A stretch of DNA of 64,000 nt, from positions 2,480,001 through 2,544,000 of the forward strand of contig NZ_CP051217.1 in the NCBI RefSeq assembly GCF_012516475.1. Direction: 5' to 3'. This DNA is from Parasphingorhabdus halotolerans (GTDB taxonomy: Bacteria > Pseudomonadota > Alphaproteobacteria > Sphingomonadales > Sphingomonadaceae). The position numbers and the translations under genes are program-made. The notes below the pieces were generated by a model, which searched no databases, was not told the DNA's origin, and saw only the letters and a list, made by a program, of their open reading frames with translations. Positions 1 through 8,361 of this stretch are shown piece by piece. The stretch's first letter is position 1. Each line of letters begins with the position of its first letter.

Positions 1-224
1 CGGAGGCTTATAATATCTTCGTCGGCGATGGTATCAAGTCCGGCGTGTTCCGCGATGTTGATCCCGACCTGTTCTATTCGGCCGTGACCGGCGCGGCGGA
101 CCGGTTCTTTACCGGCAAGCTGGTGTGGAAATATTGCTACGGCCGTACGGATTTCGACGAACGGATGCGCGATGCGTATCGCAATCAGACCGTTGATCTG
201 ATCATGAACGGCATTTTGAAATAA
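1..224 (+). CDS. TetR/AcrR-like regulator, C-terminal end (partial)
   Basis: An open frame enters from the left edge (frame starting at base 3) and stops at TAA 222-224, giving about 73 residues. It contains the segments FVGDGIKSGVFRDVDPDLFY and DRMRD-like helices ending NGILK. The pattern of a helix followed by 'G-x-F-R-D-x-D-P' is typical of the ligand-binding C-terminal domain of TetR-family repressors. The DNA-binding half lies outside the window, so the assignment rests on the C-terminal pattern only. The next gene starts 25 bases downstream on the same strand. Confidence 0.55.
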   Translation, partial: EAYNIFVGDGIKSGVFRDVDPDLFYSAVTGAADRFFTGKLVWKYCYGRTDFDERMRDAYRNQTVDLIMNGILK

Positions 225-248
225 CGGATTGTAGTAGGAGATGATTTT

Positions 249-1232
249 ATGAAACGTGCGATAACGGTTCTTGGATTATCTCTTGGTTTGGCGATTGCTA
301 CTCCCGCAACCGCACATGATGTAAAATCTCACGAGGGCAAAGCCGATCAAGCCCCGCCGCTTGATGCTGAAGGAATCTATAAAGCCTTTGGCTGGGACAT
401 GGATGGCGTCGAGATAAAGACCGAGAAGGTTGCGGATGGGCTTTATGTGCTGTTCGGCAACGGCGGCAATATTGCGGTTTCCGTTGGCGAAGACGGAACC
501 CTGATCGTCGATGACCAGTTCCCCCAGCTGATGCCCAAAATCAAGGCGGCGCTCAAAGAAATTGGCAGCGAGAAGGTTGATTTTGTGATCAACACCCATT
601 GGCATTTCGACCATGCCGACGGCAACATGGCGCTGGGCAAGGATGGCACATGGATTGTCTCTCAATCCAATAGCCGTGAAAAAATGCTGGACGATCATAT
701 CATCAATCTCGGCTTCGTCGCCTATGAGCAGAAAGCTTATCCGAAGCACGCACGGTCAGACATCACCTATGACAAGACGATGCAGTTTCATATCAACGAC
801 CAGCAGATTGATCTGCTCCACGTCGGCCCCGCGCACACGACCGGCGATACTGCAGTTATTTTTCGCGGTGCCAACGCCGTTCACTTGGGCGATGTGTTCA
901 ACAACTCCGGCTATCCGTTTGTCGATGCCGACAATGGCGGTGATATCACAGGCATGATTGCCTTTTGTCAGGCGGTGCATGACACGATCAACAATGACAC
1001 AAAGGTCATCCCCGGCCACGGTGCGGTCACCACGCGAGCAAAGCTGGCGCGCTATATCGAAGTGCTGACCACCATCCGCGACCGCGTGCAGGCGATGATT
1101 GATGAGGGTAAGGGGTTGGATGCGATTGTTGCGGCGCAACCGACTGCGGAGTTTGATAAAGAATTTTATGGGGCTGAGGTGACGACGACGGCGTTTCTGG
1201 GTCGGGTTTATGCTAGTTTGACGCGGGAGTAG
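249..1232 (+). CDS. Exported metallo-beta-lactamase-fold hydrolase
   Basis: A 327-residue protein with a Sec signal peptide (residues 1-22, cleavage after ATPATA). The metallo-beta-lactamase fold is shown by THWHFDH at residues 116-122 (H117, H119, D121, H122), H196 in the HTTGD motif, HLGD near 212 and the C-terminal PGHG. This is a full set of ligands for a two-metal site. It is likely a periplasmic hydrolase of the broad 'MBL fold metallo-hydrolase' group that also includes cyclase-like and quinoprotein-relay enzymes. The substrate cannot be read from the sequence. A purine-rich RBS (TAGGAG) lies 8 bases before the ATG. It follows a TetR-like gene in the same direction. Confidence 0.85.
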   Translation: MKRAITVLGLSLGLAIATPATAHDVKSHEGKADQAPPLDAEGIYKAFGWDMDGVEIKTEKVADGLYVLFGNGGNIAVSVGEDGTLIVDDQFPQLMPKIKAALKEIGSEKVDFVINTHWHFDHADGNMALGKDGTWIVSQSNSREKMLDDHIINLGFVAYEQKAYPKHARSDITYDKTMQFHINDQQIDLLHVGPAHTTGDTAVIFRGANAVHLGDVFNNSGYPFVDADNGGDITGMIAFCQAVHDTINNDTKVIPGHGAVTTRAKLARYIEVLTTIRDRVQAMIDEGKGLDAIVAAQPTAEFDKEFYGAEVTTTAFLGRVYASLTRE

Positions 1233-1308
1233 GAGCTGACATTAGAGACCATCAAGTGTGGATAAGTAGTCTTTGCTGAAAGATTTAGGCGGTCCAGATA
1301 TAGTCGTG

Positions 1309-1617
1309 ATGCTTAAGATGTTTATCTCGGTTTTGTTAACATGTGCGTTTCTGTCGAGTTGCTCGAACACCGACTTGGCCGAATGCAACAAATCAATTAG
1401 TTTCGAACTTATCTCTGATGACCAGCACAGAAAGGACGCGATGAATTCCGTGCGAACCTTCATTGATGCCGACCCCTCAGTAGAAATGGTCATGCTTAAC
1501 GAAAGAGACCAAATCATTCATGTTCGAGGTAAAAATTCGGAATGCATACTTTTTCTGAAATACATTGGGGTGAGCAAAGAATATCCATTCAATCGTATCA
1601 AAGTGATTGATCGGTAG
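1309..1617 (+). CDS. Small lipoprotein of unknown function
   Basis: About 102 residues, not recognised. The start at 1309 is chosen because it puts a lipoprotein signal at the N terminus: MLKMFISVLLTCAFLSSC with an LSSC lipobox, cysteine at residue 18. An in-frame TTG at 1273 would add 12 residues in front of the signal. The mature part has a further cysteine in TDLAEC and one in SECILF and no known motif. It is probably anchored in a membrane facing the periplasm. Codon use looks more AT-rich than the flanking genes. It stands alone between the metallo-hydrolase and a convergent methyltransferase gene. Confidence 0.5.
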   Translation: MLKMFISVLLTCAFLSSCSNTDLAECNKSISFELISDDQHRKDAMNSVRTFIDADPSVEMVMLNERDQIIHVRGKNSECILFLKYIGVSKEYPFNRIKVIDR

Positions 1618-1678
1618 ATGCAAGCCTAAGTCAAGTCCGAAAGCACTTTGCCTTATTTTGCCAATTTGAGCCACAGGA

Positions 1679-2410
1679 TTAGCCCGCAATCACCAACCGA
1701 TACCCCGCATCCAAACTCTCGTCCTCCATCACATACTCATAGCGCTCTTCCCACGCGCCGGACTCCAAATCCTGTTCCAGCTGCGCCAGACTTTTCGGCG
1801 CATCGTCCAGTTTGGCAAAGGTCGATATCGACGCCCGGACCTGCGGGTCGAGATAGGCATTCGGTCGCCGCCAATAGGCGCCCAGGAATCCATCGGTGCA
1901 ATCATGCGGAACCGAAACATGCTCGATTTTCACATCACCAAGGATGCGTCCATATTCACTCATTTTCGGCATGATCGGCTGGTCCAGCTTGACAATCTCC
2001 GGAATATAATCCGCCAACCAGAAATAATGCGCCTCCGGATCAAAAGTCAGGATAACCAGCCTCTCCTTCGCCACCCGCCGCATTTCGCGCAGGCCGGCCT
2101 CCAGATCGCTCCAGTGATGCACAGTCAAAACCGCCATCGCCGCATCAAATTGATTATCGGCAAAGGGCATATCTTCGGCGACGCCCTGATACGCTTTACC
2201 TGCATCAGGCGGACGCTGGCTGATCATTTCCGCCGAGGGCTCCAGCGCGGTTACTTCTCGGTCCGTCGGTTCATAGGACCCGGTCCCCGCACCAACATTC
2301 AATACCGACCGCGCATCACCCAGCGCATCATGAATGGCCTTGGCAATCCGGGGATCAGGTTTGCGCAGGTTGGCGTATCCCACCCCGATCGTGTCATATA
2401 AAGCTGCCAT
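1679..2410 (-). CDS. Class I SAM-dependent methyltransferase
   Basis: A 243-residue cytoplasmic protein with the Rossmann methyltransferase signature. Motif I is VLNVGAGTGSYE near residues 37-48, the acidic residue ending strand 2 is in ALEPSAEM, then GVAEDMPFADNQFDAAMAVL (motifs II-III) followed by VHHW and a post-motif LREMRRV. This matches the Methyltransf_11 (UbiE-like) group. No substrate domain is evident. It reads convergently with the small lipoprotein gene. An interval of about 280 bases separates it from the CoA-transferase gene, which lies upstream of it on the same strand. Confidence 0.8.
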   Translation of the reverse strand: MAALYDTIGVGYANLRKPDPRIAKAIHDALGDARSVLNVGAGTGSYEPTDREVTALEPSAEMISQRPPDAGKAYQGVAEDMPFADNQFDAAMAVLTVHHWSDLEAGLREMRRVAKERLVILTFDPEAHYFWLADYIPEIVKLDQPIMPKMSEYGRILGDVKIEHVSVPHDCTDGFLGAYWRRPNAYLDPQVRASISTFAKLDDAPKSLAQLEQDLESGAWEERYEYVMEDESLDAGYRLVIAG

Positions 2411-2662
2411 CGTTCGCCTCTTTCCTACATCGGGACGATTTTGTAACCTCTTTTCCGTTCTTTCTCAGTCCTGAATCCCATCGCTAAACGGCTATTCTAT
2501 GGGGGATAGCTTTTTCTGTCTTAGGGGGTGTGACCCTGTGTGACCTAAACGCAAGTCTTTGAATTGCAGAACCGATTTGGTTATTGGCATCGCTTAGCCC
2601 CGCAGCGGCAGCCCGTGCACCCTCATCCAACTTCGGCTAATCTTTCAGATAAGCCGCCGTAT

Positions 2663-2684
2663 CCTTCTCCTTCAAGGGAGAAGG
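2663..2684. repeat. Short palindrome at the 3' end of the CoA-transferase gene
   Basis: CCTTCTCC-TTCAAG-GGAGAAGG is an inverted repeat with 8-base arms, just past the stop of the CoA-transferase gene. It resembles one half of the larger CTCCCCTTCAGGGGAG double palindromes found elsewhere in the window, and could act as a transcript 3' end. The rest of the interval 2411-2693 shows no convincing gene. Confidence 0.45.
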
Positions 2685-2693
2685 TTCACAAGC

Positions 2694-3905
2694 CTAATCA
2701 TCATTCGCGGGCATTCCAAGCGCTCCGCGTATCTCGTCATTGTCCGCACCCAGCGTCGGCGGGTCGGCATAGATATTCGCCGGGCTGGCGGAATAGTGCA
2801 CCGGATGTTTGATCGTACGATATTTACCGGTTTTTTTGCCGTCGCGTTCTTGCCAGAAGCCCACTTGTTCCAGATGCGGATCGGTGAGGACGTCTTCCAT
2901 CTTGTTGTAACGCATGGCCGGAATATTATTCTCGTCCAGCAGCGGCAACCATTCGTCGGTCGTCTTGGTCGCGGCAATTTCCTCGATGATTGCATAGAGC
3001 GCGGTGATGTTTTTGGTGCGCTGCGAATAATCCGAAAAACGCGGTTCGTCGAAAACCCCCGGCTTTCCGCCAAGCTCAAAGAATTTGCGCCACTGTGCAT
3101 CATTATAAGGCACCAGTCCGATATAGCCGTCCTTGGTCGGATAGGGTTTGCGATTCTCGTTTATTGACCGCGTGTAGGCCAGCCGTCCGTTGCCGGGAAT
3201 AAACGTCTCGCCCCAGAGATTCTCGACCATATTGAACCAGGTAAACGCCTCAAACATCGGCACCTGAACAAACTGCCCTTCACCGGTTTTCTCCTTGTGA
3301 TAAAGCGCCGCCAGCGTCGCGTTCACCGCGAACAGGCCGATGGTTTTGTCCGCGACAAGCGACGGCATATAGAGCGGCCTGCCGCTATCGCCGCGCATTT
3401 CAAACAGGCTGGCAAAGCCCGAAGCGCACTGGATCAAGTCGTCATAGGCTTGGCGTTTCTCATATTCGCCGCCCTGACCAAAGCCGGCGCAATGGACATA
3501 GACAATTCCGGGGTTAATCGCTTTGACGCTTTCATAATCCAGCCCCAGTCGCTCCATTCCGGCGAGGCGGACATTGTGGAAAAACACATCGGCGTGCTTG
3601 AGCAGCTCGAGAATGACCGCCTTGTCGTCTTCATTTTTGCCGTTCAGCGTGATCGACTTCTTGTTGCGATTGAGCGCCGTATAGATGGGGCCAAGGTCAC
3701 CGGTCGGGCTATCACCAGCATGGCGCATCATGTCGCCAGCAAACTTGCCCTCGCCATTTTCAATTTTGATGACATCGGCACCCATATCGGCAAAGTTGAG
3801 CGTGGCGAACGGGCCGAGCACAACGGTCGACATATCGACAATCTTGAGACCTTTTAGTGGCCCCGTCTGTTCTGCGTCCCATTTCAGTTCCGGCCATCCG
3901 CTCAT
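2694..3905 (-). CDS. Class III (CaiB/BaiF) CoA-transferase
   Basis: About 403 residues, the usual length of a family III CoA-transferase. The N terminus has PLKGLKIVDMSTVVLGPFA and the family pattern LNFADMGADVIKIENGEG, followed by LNRNKKSITLN, DVFFHNVR and GLDYESVKAINPGIVYV. These are hallmarks of CaiB/BaiF enzymes, which move CoA between acids through a conserved aspartate. ATG 3905 is preferred over a TTG one codon upstream because GAGGA sits seven bases before it. The gene is divergent from a thiolase-like gene, suggesting shared acyl-CoA metabolism, but the acid substrate is unknown. Confidence 0.88.
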   Translation of the reverse strand: MSGWPELKWDAEQTGPLKGLKIVDMSTVVLGPFATLNFADMGADVIKIENGEGKFAGDMMRHAGDSPTGDLGPIYTALNRNKKSITLNGKNEDDKAVILELLKHADVFFHNVRLAGMERLGLDYESVKAINPGIVYVHCAGFGQGGEYEKRQAYDDLIQCASGFASLFEMRGDSGRPLYMPSLVADKTIGLFAVNATLAALYHKEKTGEGQFVQVPMFEAFTWFNMVENLWGETFIPGNGRLAYTRSINENRKPYPTKDGYIGLVPYNDAQWRKFFELGGKPGVFDEPRFSDYSQRTKNITALYAIIEEIAATKTTDEWLPLLDENNIPAMRYNKMEDVLTDPHLEQVGFWQERDGKKTGKYRTIKHPVHYSASPANIYADPPTLGADNDEIRGALGMPANDD

Positions 3906-3990
3906 CAAAATATCCTCAAATTACTAGGTGCATCAAACAGCCCGTCTGTTATCAGCTTTAATCGATTGATGAACTGTTTATTTGGGGGAT

Positions 3991-5508
3991 ATGTGCGTGG
4001 CAATAACTGATCCGAAAGCTCCGGTAATTGTAGGCGTTGGGGAATCCAGCGGCAAATTTCTGGAAACGGACTGGCCCTCTACGGTTGATCTCGCATCAGC
4101 AGCGGTAAACGCCGCATTGGCTGATAGCGGGGCTAGCGAAAAACTTGGCGCCTCGATAGACTGCCTGCTCTCGACGCGGCTTTTCCATGATAGCGGCTTA
4201 CCGCATGATTGCGGATCGCCGGATAATCATCCCGATGCTGTGGCCATTGCATCCGGCCTGAGACCGGCCACGCTTCTCTATGGAGATGTTGGCGGCCAGA
4301 GCCCGCAAAAGCATATCAACCAGCTCGCCAAGCAGGTGTATGATGGAAAGTATAAAGCCGTCGTAATTTCCAGCGGTGAGAATATCGGCACGGTGAAGCG
4401 CGCCCGCCGCGCCGGGCACAAACTGGACTGGAGCCAGACATCAGACCGCGACTTTACCAATCTGCTGACGACCGAAGACAAGATGCTCACGCCCTATGAA
4501 TGGCGGCAGGGGATTATCAGCATGCCGATGGCCTATGGCATTGTCGAAAATGCCCGCCGCGCGCGCCTCGGTATGGACCGGGCAAGCTATGCGAAAGACA
4601 TGGCCGAGCTCTGGTCTGCCTTTGCGAGTGTTTCGGTGACGCGAGACCATGCGAATTTTGCCCGGAACTGGACCGCGGAGGAATTGCTCGAAGATGACCA
4701 CGGCAACTATCAGCTCAACGATCCCTATCGCCGCTGGATGGTGGCGCAGGATGCTGTCGAACTTGGCGCGGCCGTGATACTCACAACCGCTGGTCATGTG
4801 GCGGAACTGGGTATATCTGAAGACAAGATGATCTATCTCCACAGCGGCGCGGATGCCAGCGTGCCGCTGATTAGCGAGCAAACCGATTTGTCCGTTTCAC
4901 CGGCGATGGAATCGGCTTTTCCCAAAGCGCTGGAGCTGGCGGAAGTGAACGCCGGTGATCTGGGACCGATGGATATTTACAGCTGCTTCCCGGTCGCCGT
5001 CTCATTGGCAATGGATGCTTTAGGCTCGCCAGACCGGCCGTTGTCGTCATATACTTTGACTGGAGGGCTATCGTTCTTTGGTGGTCCGGGAAATAGCTAT
5101 AGCACGCACGGCATCGTGGCGCTGGTTCAGGCGCTGCGGAACGACGGCAGCAAGCCGGGTATGATCTCGGCCAATGGCGGCGTGATCAACAAGGAGTCGG
5201 TCGGCATTTATGCGGCACAACCGGTGGTCGGCGGCTGGTCCCCGGACCGGATAGCTGAACCCAATAGAATTGGCAGGGCGGAGCATATCAAACCCGAGCA
5301 TTATTTTGACGGCAGCGCGGTGATCAAAAGCTATGCGATGCCTTATGGCAAGGCCAGTCGCGGGGCAGCGAGCCTGTGGCTAGAAGATGAAAATGGCTTG
5401 CCCGCTATTGGCATATTGAATGATGCGCCGGAAGATACCGATTTCATCGGCATGAAGGTGAAGGTGAAAACAGAAGATAATCGAAATCTGGCGACATTGG
5501 CGGGTTGA
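3991..5508 (+). CDS. Thiolase-like acetyl-CoA acyltransferase
   Basis: About 505 residues. It begins DPKAPVIVGVGES, as in SCP-x/thiolase-like proteins, and carries GPMDIYSCFPVAV, then GGLSFFGGPGNSYSTHGIV (equivalent to the thiolase G-G-P-G-N-x-Y-x-x-H region with its active-site histidine), and ends with NGGVINKESVGIYAAQP, the counterpart of the thiolase 'NGG-x-x-(T/N)-K' segment. The classical nucleophilic cysteine is not obvious, so it may be a non-canonical thiolase. Start is uncertain: ATG 3991 lies only three bases after GGGGGA, while GTG 3997 has better spacing. Divergent from the class III CoA-transferase. Confidence 0.75.
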   Translation: MCVAITDPKAPVIVGVGESSGKFLETDWPSTVDLASAAVNAALADSGASEKLGASIDCLLSTRLFHDSGLPHDCGSPDNHPDAVAIASGLRPATLLYGDVGGQSPQKHINQLAKQVYDGKYKAVVISSGENIGTVKRARRAGHKLDWSQTSDRDFTNLLTTEDKMLTPYEWRQGIISMPMAYGIVENARRARLGMDRASYAKDMAELWSAFASVSVTRDHANFARNWTAEELLEDDHGNYQLNDPYRRWMVAQDAVELGAAVILTTAGHVAELGISEDKMIYLHSGADASVPLISEQTDLSVSPAMESAFPKALELAEVNAGDLGPMDIYSCFPVAVSLAMDALGSPDRPLSSYTLTGGLSFFGGPGNSYSTHGIVALVQALRNDGSKPGMISANGGVINKESVGIYAAQPVVGGWSPDRIAEPNRIGRAEHIKPEHYFDGSAVIKSYAMPYGKASRGAASLWLEDENGLPAIGILNDAPEDTDFIGMKVKVKTEDNRNLATLAG

Positions 5509-5540
5509 TTTCGGGGAGATAGCGCCTTGTTATCTCCGGT

Positions 5541-6032
5541 ATGTGTGATAATATTCTATCCATGGCCAATGAAACCAAAAATATTGACGAGAATGACCGG
5601 AATATTCTGAAACAATTGCAACGTGATTCCAGTCTATCATTGGAAAACCTCGCAGCGAAACTCAGTCTTTCGACCAATGCCTGCTGGCGGCGGATCAAGC
5701 GGATGGAAGCAGACGGGATCATCGCGCGCCGGGTGGCGATTGTGGACCCGGAAGCGGTCGGCCTGGGCATGACCGTTTTTGTGGCCGTGCGCACCGGTGA
5801 CCATAGCGATGCGTGGCTCAAGAAATTTGCAGATGCAGCCTCTTCCATCGAGGAAGTGGTCGAGTTTTACCGGATGGCGGGCGAAGTGGATTATCTGCTC
5901 AAGCTGCTCGTCCGCGATGTCGCCGACTATGACCGGGTGTACAAGAAACTGATCAAGGCGGTGCCCTTGTCCGATGTCTCGGCGAGCTTTGCGATGGAGC
6001 GGATTAAGTACGAGACTGCGGTGCCGGTTTGA
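5541..6032 (+). CDS. Lrp/AsnC family transcriptional regulator
   Basis: 163 residues (156 if it starts at ATG 5562). The N-terminal winged helix-turn-helix reads IDENDRNILKQLQRD, then SLENLAAKLSLSTNACWRRI as the recognition region and RMEADGIIARRVAIVDPEAVG leading into the C-terminal RAM effector domain (FVAVRTGDHS through YDRVYKKLIKAVPLSD). This is the standard Lrp/AsnC architecture, which forms octamers that bind amino acids. It lies just downstream of the thiolase-like gene and before the zinc-ribbon gene and could control either neighbourhood. Neither candidate start has a strong Shine-Dalgarno sequence. Confidence 0.9.
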   Translation: MCDNILSMANETKNIDENDRNILKQLQRDSSLSLENLAAKLSLSTNACWRRIKRMEADGIIARRVAIVDPEAVGLGMTVFVAVRTGDHSDAWLKKFADAASSIEEVVEFYRMAGEVDYLLKLLVRDVADYDRVYKKLIKAVPLSDVSASFAMERIKYETAVPV

Positions 6033-6116
6033 ATTGTTTCCGCAAGGCTATCGTTCGATATAGGCGCGCAAGGGACATTAATTGCATTGCTAGGTTTTGT
6101 ATCTTACTGTGCCAGC

Positions 6117-6506
6117 ATGACGACCAAAAAAGAAAAAGCTCGGCGGATGGAAATCAGGAAAAATACTGGTTCTAGAGTTATCATGTCGCCACAACCTAGA
6201 ATGAAATCTGGTGGTTCATTGGAAGCGCATGCCTGCTTTCATTGTCGAGTTAGCTTCAAAGTCGAGCTGAGAGACGGATTGGCTCCATGCCCTAATTGCC
6301 GAGCCCCTTTGGCTCCGATGGGGAGGTCTTTTAAGGCGCCCAAAAAATCGAATGTTTTGCAGTGGAAAAAAGTTGAAAAGCTGTGGATGGCAGGAATCCG
6401 GTTTCCAACAATTTGGGGAGGAGTTCATCGTCCTAAAAGATGGCAGGATGCGGACGATTTTATTCGGCTTGTGCAACTTCACCAGATAGAGCAACGCCGC
6501 CACTAA
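6117..6506 (+). CDS. Zinc-ribbon protein of unknown function
   Basis: About 129 residues, not recognised beyond its metal-binding motif. CFHC and CPNC, separated by about 15 residues (ACFHCR ... APCPNCRAPL), form a probable treble or zinc ribbon. The N terminus is very basic (TTKKEKARRMEIRKN). The C-terminal third has aromatic and basic residues (LWMAGIRFPTIWGG) and no known motif. The start is uncertain: TTG 6087 or ATG 6183 would also be in frame. Base composition is more AT-rich than its neighbours. It may be a small nucleic-acid or protein-binding protein (inference). Confidence 0.5.
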   Translation: MTTKKEKARRMEIRKNTGSRVIMSPQPRMKSGGSLEAHACFHCRVSFKVELRDGLAPCPNCRAPLAPMGRSFKAPKKSNVLQWKKVEKLWMAGIRFPTIWGGVHRPKRWQDADDFIRLVQLHQIEQRRH

Positions 6507-6581
6507 TTGCGCCAGGAAGCTAGTTAGCGGTCGGCTTTCGTAATATATCCGACCCCAAAATCACCCAAACAACCAACCCCG

Positions 6582-7592
6582 TCAGACCGCCACAACCTCC
6601 TGCCGGATCGCACCAAAGATCGAATGCCCATCCGCATCCAGCATCTGGATTTTCACCGTGTCACCAGCGCTCATGAACGGCGTCTTGGCTTCGCCGGTGT
6701 TGATCGTCTCGATCATCCGGATTTCGGCGATGCAGCTATAGCCCAAGCCGCCTTCGCTGACCGGTTTGCCGGGATCGCCGTCGGGGCCTTGGTTGGACAC
6801 CGTGCCGGAGCCGATGATCGTGCCGGCGGATAGCGGTCGGGTTTTGGCAGCATGGGCGACCAGATCGGCTAGGCTGAAGGTCGCATCTACGCCGGCATTA
6901 GCGCGGCCAAAGGGTTCGCGGTTATAGTCGACCTGCAGCGGCAGATGGATGACCGAGCCTTTCCACGCATCGCCCAGTTCGTCGGGGGTCACGCAGACCG
7001 GGGAGAAAGCCGATGGCGGCTTTGACTGGAAAAAGCCGAAGCCCTTGGCCAGTTCGCCGGGAATCAGGCCGCGCAGGGACACATCGTTGCACAGCATGAC
7101 CAGCTTGATATGACCAGCGGCATCGGCAGCACTGACGCCCGGTGGCACATCGTCGGTGATGACCGCGATCTCGCCTTCCATGTCGCAGCCCCAGGCCGGA
7201 TCACCTAGCGGGATATCATCGCGCGGGCCGAGAAAGGCATCACTGCCACCCTGATACATCAGCGGGTCGCTGTAAAAACTCTCCGGCACTTCGGCGCCGC
7301 GGGCTTTGCGAACCAGTTCGACATGATTGATATAGGCGCTGCCGTCGGCCCATTGATAGGCGCGGGGAAGGGGGGAGTGGGCTTCGCGCTCGTGAAAACG
7401 TTCACAGGGCACCGCCTGATGTTCGACATCGCGATAAAGCGCTTCCAGCTTTGGTGCGCAATTCTCCCAATCATCGAGAGCAGCTTGCAGCGTCGGCACG
7501 ATGTTGCTCGCTTCGCAGCAACGGGTCAGGTCTTTCGAGACCACGACCAGACGGCCGTCGCGGGTATTGTTCTTGAGGGTAGCGAGTTTCAT
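6582..7592 (-). CDS. Fumarylacetoacetate hydrolase family protein
   Basis: 336 residues. The FAH catalytic fold is seen in WGCDMEGEIAVITDD (metal-binding acids), LCNDVSLRGLIPGE, KPPSAFSPVCVTP and the C-terminal GSGTVSNQGP ... GDTVKIQML. The N terminus (MKLATLKNNTRDGRLVVVS) is typical of the 330-residue FAA-hydrolase type found with homogentisate pathways. In that pathway the enzyme splits fumarylacetoacetate into fumarate and acetoacetate. AAAGGA precedes the ATG at proper spacing. It lies downstream of a VOC protein gene and hppD on the same strand, which supports a role in tyrosine breakdown. Homogentisate dioxygenase itself is not in the window. Confidence 0.87.
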   Translation of the reverse strand: MKLATLKNNTRDGRLVVVSKDLTRCCEASNIVPTLQAALDDWENCAPKLEALYRDVEHQAVPCERFHEREAHSPLPRAYQWADGSAYINHVELVRKARGAEVPESFYSDPLMYQGGSDAFLGPRDDIPLGDPAWGCDMEGEIAVITDDVPPGVSAADAAGHIKLVMLCNDVSLRGLIPGELAKGFGFFQSKPPSAFSPVCVTPDELGDAWKGSVIHLPLQVDYNREPFGRANAGVDATFSLADLVAHAAKTRPLSAGTIIGSGTVSNQGPDGDPGKPVSEGGLGYSCIAEIRMIETINTGEAKTPFMSAGDTVKIQMLDADGHSIFGAIRQEVVAV

Positions 7593-7613
7593 CTGTGTTC
7601 CTTTATCTGTCAG

Positions 7614-7686
7614 CCGTTCGTCTCGAGCTACGTCGAGAGAACGGTGTGCATTGGTTCAATGTCTCGACTACGCCCGACACGAATGG
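7614..7686. repeat. Imperfect inverted repeat, CCGTTCGT family
   Basis: Left arm begins CCGTTCGTCTCGAGC and the right arm ends CGACACGAATGG. Together they make an imperfect hairpin of about 73 bases that fills the gap between the FAH gene and the VOC gene. It is related to the copies at 8276-8340 and 14429-14495, and is probably a mobile REP/MITE-like palindrome. Confidence 0.6.
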
Positions 7687-7706
7687 AAATAAAGGAGGGA
7701 TTGGGG

Positions 7707-8264
7707 CTAATGTTCGTCGCGCGCCTTTTCATGCAGCCATGCAGCGTGTTGCGGTGCCTTTTTGGTGCGGCTCCATTCTTCAAGCATATCTGGCGCGACG
7801 CGTTCCAGTTCGGCCATTTCTTCCGGCGTGCCGGTGTTGCAGGCGAGTTCCAAACGGTGTCCGTTGGGATCGAAGAAATAGACGGACTTGAAAATGCCGT
7901 GGTTGGTCGGGCCGATTACCTCCAGCCCCTCGGCCTCGGCGCGGGCTTTGGCTGCCATAAGGTCGTCCATGCCGGGTGCCTGAAAAGCAATATGCTGCAC
8001 CCATTCCGGAGTATTTTCGTCGCGGCCCATTTCGGGTTGTTCGGGCAATTCGAAGAACGCCAATATGTTGCCGCCGCCTGCATCCAGGAAAATGTGCATA
8101 TAGGGATCATATGCGCCGGTTGACGGCACATAGTCTTCTGAAAACGCGACGGTGAACGGCATATCCAGAACGCGTTTATAAAATTCCGCTGTCTCCTTGG
8201 CGTCCTTGCAGCGATAGGCAACGTGATGGATGCCGTTGATTTTGGGTGCGGGTAAATCTGTCAT
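7707..8264 (-). CDS. VOC (glyoxalase/bleomycin resistance) family protein
   Basis: 185 residues. Vicinal-oxygen-chelate fold motifs are HHVAYRCKDAKETAEFYKRV near the N terminus, MHIFLDAGGG with FFELPE, WVQHIAFQAPG, and a metal-ligand-like glutamate in NGHRLELACN. It can coordinate one metal with H/E residues and may be a small dioxygenase or lyase. Its place between hppD and the FAH gene, with short palindromes on both sides, suggests it works on or near an aromatic-acid intermediate. The exact reaction cannot be told. Confidence 0.85.
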   Translation of the reverse strand: MTDLPAPKINGIHHVAYRCKDAKETAEFYKRVLDMPFTVAFSEDYVPSTGAYDPYMHIFLDAGGGNILAFFELPEQPEMGRDENTPEWVQHIAFQAPGMDDLMAAKARAEAEGLEVIGPTNHGIFKSVYFFDPNGHRLELACNTGTPEEMAELERVAPDMLEEWSRTKKAPQHAAWLHEKARDEH

Positions 8265-8275
8265 GATGATGTTTT

Positions 8276-8340
8276 CCGTTCATCCTGAGCCTGTCGAAGA
8301 ACATATTCCGGACATGCTGCGACAGGCTCAACACGAACGG
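8276..8340. repeat. Inverted repeat, CCGTTCATCCTGAGCCTGTC family
   Basis: Left arm CCGTTCATCCTGAGCCTGTC and the complementary right arm GACAGGCTCAACACGAACGG lie about 25 bases apart. It fills most of the gap between the VOC gene and hppD. A second copy with the same core lies between dnaE2 and imuB. The structure could also cause partial termination or RNA stabilisation between operon genes. Confidence 0.75.
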
Positions 8341-8361
8341 ATTGTTTTGATAACGCCATAA

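Noticed and set aside
2457..2471. GTTC-N7-GTCC resembling a LexA box
   Set aside because: One base off the consensus and not next to a DNA-repair gene.
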